8,221 nucleotides of DNA, taken from assembly GCA_031551625.1 (NCBI GenBank), contig JAVBNJ010000021.1:1-8221 (forward strand), given 5' to 3'. Source of the DNA: JAVBNJ01 sp031551625 (lineage in GTDB: Bacteria > Bacteroidota > Bacteroidia > Bacteroidales > UBA932). Position numbers and translations under genes: made by a program. Each line of letters begins with the position of its first letter. The first letter of the stretch is position 1. Below are positions 5,881-8,221 of the stretch, in pieces. The notes beneath the pieces are model-generated. The model was not told the DNA's origin. It saw only the letters and a program-made list of their open reading frames with translations, and did not search any database.

Positions 5881-7131
5881 TTAATTATATAGTAGTGTCG
5901 ACAGTATACCTTCGGCAAATACATCGTTCGCAATATCCTGCAACTCGTCGGCAGTAAGCGCCACTATCTTGGCTTTTAGTTGTTCGATTGTTTCTACGTA
6001 GTTGTAAGTCATCAGGCACTTGGCTTGCGAGAGCATTTGCGCTTCGGCGTTGTCGGAATTAATGGCGAGTTGCCCTAATAATTGTTTTTTGATGCGATGC
6101 AGTTGTGTGGTTCCAAATGGCTTGGTGCGCAAGGCCTGTAGCTCGCCACGAATCAGTTCTTCGCATCGCGACACGTTCTCCTTGTCGGCACCGAAATAAA
6201 TAATAGCCGCGCCGTTGTCGGCATATGGCGAGTACGATGCTTCGATGGTGTACACCAGCCCGTGTTTTTCGCGCAGCAACGTGTTGAGCCGCGAGTTAGC
6301 CGCCGGACCGCCCAGGTAATTCATCAGTAGCGAAAGCCCTATGCGCCGCGAATCGTGTAGCGAATAAGCACGAGTACCCATCACACAATGTGCTTGAAAA
6401 GTATTGCGTGTTTCAATTTTGCGAAAAGGCTTGTATGCACTTTCTTTTTCTATAGCACTGTCCATGCGAGGCGCGAGGCAATCTGTGTTCGTGGCCTGCA
6501 TAGAAACGATGCCACTAAAATGTTTAGTTACCAATTGTTCTATCCGCTTTGGCGTAATTTTTCCGATGGTGCTAAATACCATTTGCGCCGGTTGGTAATG
6601 CTTGTTCACAAACGCTTTTAGCTGTGATTGCTTAATGTAACCTAATGTTTTTGCTGTGCCTAGAATCGGTTGTCCGAGTGGTAATCCGGCGAACAATAAT
6701 CTGTCGAAATCATCAAAAATCTGTTCCGACGGATTGTCTTTGTACGAATTTATTTCGTCGATGATAACTTCTTTTTCTTTTATCAGTTCCTTTTCGGGGA
6801 AGGTAGAACGGAAAGCCATGTCGGCTAATAGCTCTATCGCTTTTTCGGCATCGCTTTTCAGTACGGTGGCATGTAGCACTGTTTCCTCTTTGGTGGTAAA
6901 GGCGTTGAGCTCGCCGCCGACATTTTCCAACCGATTGTTTATCTGGTAAGCATTGCGGTGTGTAGTACCTTTAAAAACCATGTGTTCCACAAGGTGTGCC
7001 ATGCCGTTTTCGGCAGGCAGTTCGTGGCGTGCCCCTGCATTGATGCTTAGCCCGCAGTAAAGTACCGGCGAGTTGATGTAGCGATGGACGTGTCTTAAGC
7101 CGTTTGGAAGTGTAAAAATTAATGTATTCAT
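5881..7131 (-). CDS. M16 family zinc metallopeptidase (insulinase/processing-peptidase type)
   Basis: The 416-residue protein carries the inverted zinc motif HLVEH (46-50), with H46 and H50 as ligands, E49 as catalytic base and E126 in EVIIDEINSYKDNP (121-134) as the expected third ligand. The C-terminal half has the M16 substrate-binding signature: GGPAANSRLNTLLREKHGLV (274-293), then YTIEASYSPYAD. It is a complete single-chain bacterial M16B-type peptidase of usual length. No signal peptide is present (start MNTLIFTLPNGLRHVHR), so it is probably cytoplasmic; the substrate is unknown. The open frame continues upstream to 7224, but that would overlap the tRNA-Phe gene and precede a promoter-like element, so ATG 7131 is chosen. 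It begins the family core directly ('LPNGLR'). Convergent with cca across a structured gap and divergent from the tRNA. Confidence 0.9.
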   Translation of the reverse strand: MNTLIFTLPNGLRHVHRYINSPVLYCGLSINAGARHELPAENGMAHLVEHMVFKGTTHRNAYQINNRLENVGGELNAFTTKEETVLHATVLKSDAEKAIELLADMAFRSTFPEKELIKEKEVIIDEINSYKDNPSEQIFDDFDRLLFAGLPLGQPILGTAKTLGYIKQSQLKAFVNKHYQPAQMVFSTIGKITPKRIEQLVTKHFSGIVSMQATNTDCLAPRMDSAIEKESAYKPFRKIETRNTFQAHCVMGTRAYSLHDSRRIGLSLLMNYLGGPAANSRLNTLLREKHGLVYTIEASYSPYADNGAAIIYFGADKENVSRCEELIRGELQALRTKPFGTTQLHRIKKQLLGQLAINSDNAEAQMLSQAKCLMTYNYVETIEQLKAKIVALTADELQDIANDVFAEGILSTLLYN

Positions 7132-7148
7132 TAAAAAAACAAAATAAT

Positions 7149-7179
7149 TTTGCAAAGTTAGAAAAAAATCGTACCTTTG
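7149..7179 (+). promoter_or_regulatory. Bacteroidota housekeeping promoter of tRNA-Phe
   Basis: TTTG (7149-7152), a 19-bp spacer and TACCTTTG (7172-7179) match the TTTG-N19-TAnnTTTG consensus exactly. Transcription would start around 7185, giving a short 5' leader before the mature tRNA at 7198. Confidence 0.75.
7153..7160 (-). promoter_or_regulatory. Putative -7 element of the M16 peptidase gene
   Basis: On the minus strand it reads TAACTTTG, matching TAnnTTTG, and ends 21 nt before ATG 7131, giving a short A/T-rich leader. No clear TTTG lies 19 bp upstream. It directly abuts the -33 element of the divergent tRNA promoter. Confidence 0.55.
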
Positions 7180-7197
7180 CAGCCCTGAAACAAAAAA

Positions 7198-7270
7198 GGT
7201 GCCATAGCTCAGTTGGTAGAGCAAAGGACTGAAAATCCTTGTGTCCCTCGTTCGATTCGTGGTGGCACCA
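7198..7270 (+). tRNA. tRNA-Phe (anticodon GAA)
   Basis: The cloverleaf is complete at 73 nt. The acceptor stem GGTGCCA (7198-7204) pairs perfectly with TGGCACC (7263-7269), with discriminator A7270. The D stem is GCTC/GAGC with loop AGTTGGTA. The anticodon stem is AAGGA/TCCTT and the loop CTGAAAA places GAA at 7231-7233, decoding UUU/UUC. The variable region is GTGTC. The T arm is CCTCG, loop TTCGATT, CGTGG, with the middle pair a T-T (U-U) mismatch (7248 against 7260). The 3' CCA is not encoded (CAA follows the discriminator), so it must be added after transcription. It has its own promoter and terminator and so is probably a single-gene unit. Confidence 0.95.
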
Positions 7271-7278
7271 CAAAAGAA

Positions 7279-7310
7279 AAATCCCCGAAAGCAAACACTT
7301 TCGGGGATTT
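7279..7310 (+). terminator. Strong intrinsic terminator of tRNA-Phe
   Basis: AAATCCCCGAAAG (7279-7291) pairs perfectly with CTTTCGGGGATTT (7298-7310) over 13 bp, with a 6-nt loop (CAAACA). A pyrimidine/T-rich stretch (CTTCTTTCCTTTCTTTCTT) follows. It begins 8 nt after the tRNA discriminator base and insulates the tRNA from the AbiE unit. Confidence 0.88.
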
Positions 7311-7334
7311 CTTCTTTCCTTTCTTTCTTAATAT

Positions 7335-7365
7335 TTTGTTTTGTTCCTAAAATGCACTATATTTG
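7335..7365 (+). promoter_or_regulatory. Promoter of the AbiE toxin-antitoxin pair
   Basis: TTTG (7335-7338), a 19-bp spacer and TATATTTG (7358-7365) match the Bacteroidota consensus exactly. A start near 7371 gives a roughly 20-nt A-rich leader before ATG 7392. AbiEi antitoxins are known to repress their own promoter, so an operator may overlap this site, but I do not see an obvious inverted repeat. Confidence 0.72.
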
Positions 7366-7391
7366 CAGCATAATAGAAACAAAATAGAGAA

Positions 7392-8009
7392 ATGACCTTT
7401 CTGGAATTTAAGACTAAAATGTTCGATTTGGCATGCTTCAATATCTATCAGGTATATGCATGGCAACCCGATTTTGACCGGAATAACCTTACTCGTTGGG
7501 TCAAGAAAGGGTATCTTATCCGATTAAGACAGGGACATTTTGCTTTCTCTGAATATAAGAGCAAGCCGGATTATTCCCTTTATTTTGCCAATCGGATTTA
7601 CCGCCCGTCCTATATCAGCCTGCACACAGCATTATCGTTCTACGGGATGATACCGGAAGCGGTGGTACAGATTACTAGTGTGACATCACTAAAAACAGCA
7701 TCTTTCGCCAATGACTTTGGTGAATACTCTTATAAGAACGTCAAAGAAAATCTGCAATTCGGGTACGAGTTAAAGCCAATGGCAGACAACCGCACCATAC
7801 AGTTTGCTACACCTGAAAAGGCTTTGCTTGATTTGCTGTATCTTTATCCGTTCTATGATAGTGAGCAGGAATTGGAAGAGTTGCGCTTGGATGAAGATTT
7901 CTTGCAAGATGATTTGAACAAGGATTTACTGATGGAGTACTGTGCCAAGTTTCAAAGCAAGGCGCTTGACCATCGTGTGAAGCTACTTTTTAAGACTTAC
8001 GATTTATGA
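7392..8009 (+). CDS. Type IV toxin-antitoxin AbiEi family antitoxin
   Basis: The 205-residue protein matches AbiEi-type antitoxins and transcriptional regulators. An N-terminal winged helix-turn-helix covers about residues 15-53, with NLTRWVKKGYLIRLRQGHFAF (32-52). The core follows with PSYISLHTALSFYGMIPEAV (72-91) and TPEKALLDLLYLY (140-152), both typical of the family. By family it counteracts the AbiEii toxin and represses the operon; AbiE systems were described as abortive-infection phage defence. Its TGA overlaps the ATG of the next gene (ATGA, 8006-8009), so the two proteins are translationally coupled. It sits behind a tRNA gene with its own promoter, consistent with acquisition as a module. 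The N-terminal region is well conserved, and no better start lies downstream. Confidence 0.88.
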   Translation: MTFLEFKTKMFDLACFNIYQVYAWQPDFDRNNLTRWVKKGYLIRLRQGHFAFSEYKSKPDYSLYFANRIYRPSYISLHTALSFYGMIPEAVVQITSVTSLKTASFANDFGEYSYKNVKENLQFGYELKPMADNRTIQFATPEKALLDLLYLYPFYDSEQELEELRLDEDFLQDDLNKDLLMEYCAKFQSKALDHRVKLLFKTYDL

Positions 8010-8221
8010 TACAGATTGAACAGATAAGAAATTACTTTCCGGCTCAAATCCGTGGAAATTCGGGTTTCGATAAGCACATCCTGAAAGAGTATTTGCAGTT
8101 GATGATTCTGGATTACCTTTCTTCTACTCCAAACATCCAAAAGATGGCTTTTATCGGCGGAACAAACCTGCGTTTGGTAAAAGGGATAGACCGGTTTTCC
8201 GAAGATTTGGATTTCGACTGC
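8006..8221 (+). CDS. AbiEii-type nucleotidyltransferase toxin, 5' part (truncated by window end)
   Basis: The frame opens at ATG 8006, overlapping the antitoxin stop by 4 nt, and stays open for 72 codons to the last base. The N-terminus is MIQIEQIRNYFPAQIRG. The nucleotidyltransferase signature FIGGTNLRLVKGIDRFSEDL (49-68) runs into DFD: GGT at 51-53, an arginine (R63), and the acidic pair D67/D69, expected to bind metal and nucleotide. This is the hallmark of the AbiEii/DUF1814 family (COG2253), whose members act as toxins that modify tRNA or other targets with nucleotides. The rest of the protein, including the family's additional conserved residues, is outside the window, so integrity and target are unknown. 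Confidence 0.88.
   Translation, partial: MIQIEQIRNYFPAQIRGNSGFDKHILKEYLQLMILDYLSSTPNIQKMAFIGGTNLRLVKGIDRFSEDLDFDC

Noticed and set aside
7132..7224. N-terminal extension of the M16 peptidase to ATG 7224
   Set aside because: It would overlap the tRNA-Phe gene and cover the -7 element at 7153-7160, and the added residues are not part of the M16 core, which starts at MNTLIFTLPNG.
7201..7270. tRNA read as starting at 7201 with an encoded CCA at 7268-7270
   Set aside because: That register breaks the acceptor stem. Starting at 7198 gives seven perfect pairs, so the apparent CCA is two bases of the acceptor stem plus the discriminator.

Overview
The window looks like chromosomal DNA from a member of the Bacteroidota. 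Three gene neighbourhoods point there: a GldB-type lipoprotein, the lineage-restricted DUF3822 family lying directly upstream of rsmD, and a cytoplasmic M16 zinc peptidase. The promoters agree: several starts are preceded by TAnnTTTG (-7) elements, and two of these have TTTG exactly 19 bp upstream, which is the housekeeping promoter form of this phylum. Start codons lack clear Shine-Dalgarno sequences, also typical. Genus cannot be fixed from the sequence.

Layout, left to right: (1) The 3' end of an unrecognised plus-strand gene (1-321) converges on a minus-strand cluster, with an 11-bp inverted repeat (330-385) between them. (2) The minus-strand cluster, read from right to left, is DUF3822 protein, rsmD (overlapping by 10 nt) and a secreted glucosaminidase with two LysM domains. 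(3) Divergently, on the plus strand, come gldB and a tRNA CCA-adding enzyme with an HD domain, separated by 98 nt that holds a short dispersed-repeat-like sequence. (4) A 526-nt non-coding gap (5355-5880) between convergent genes contains three consecutive inverted repeats (5472-5748), the most structured unexplained stretch in the window. (5) A minus-strand M16 peptidase is divergent from a tRNA-Phe(GAA) gene, and their promoter elements abut. (6) A strong intrinsic terminator follows the tRNA. Then, under its own near-ideal promoter, comes an AbiEi/AbiEii type IV toxin-antitoxin pair. The toxin gene is cut by the window end.

Most genes are housekeeping: rRNA methylation (RsmD), tRNA 3'-end maturation (CCA enzyme), envelope remodelling (glucosaminidase, GldB) and proteolysis (M16). 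The tRNA-Phe gene lacks an encoded CCA, so its product needs an enzyme of the kind encoded in the same window. The only clearly accessory module is the AbiE pair just behind the tRNA, a common place for horizontally acquired DNA. I found no CRISPR array, transposase or clearly new protein system. The best candidate for something undescribed is the triple-hairpin element at 5472-5748.
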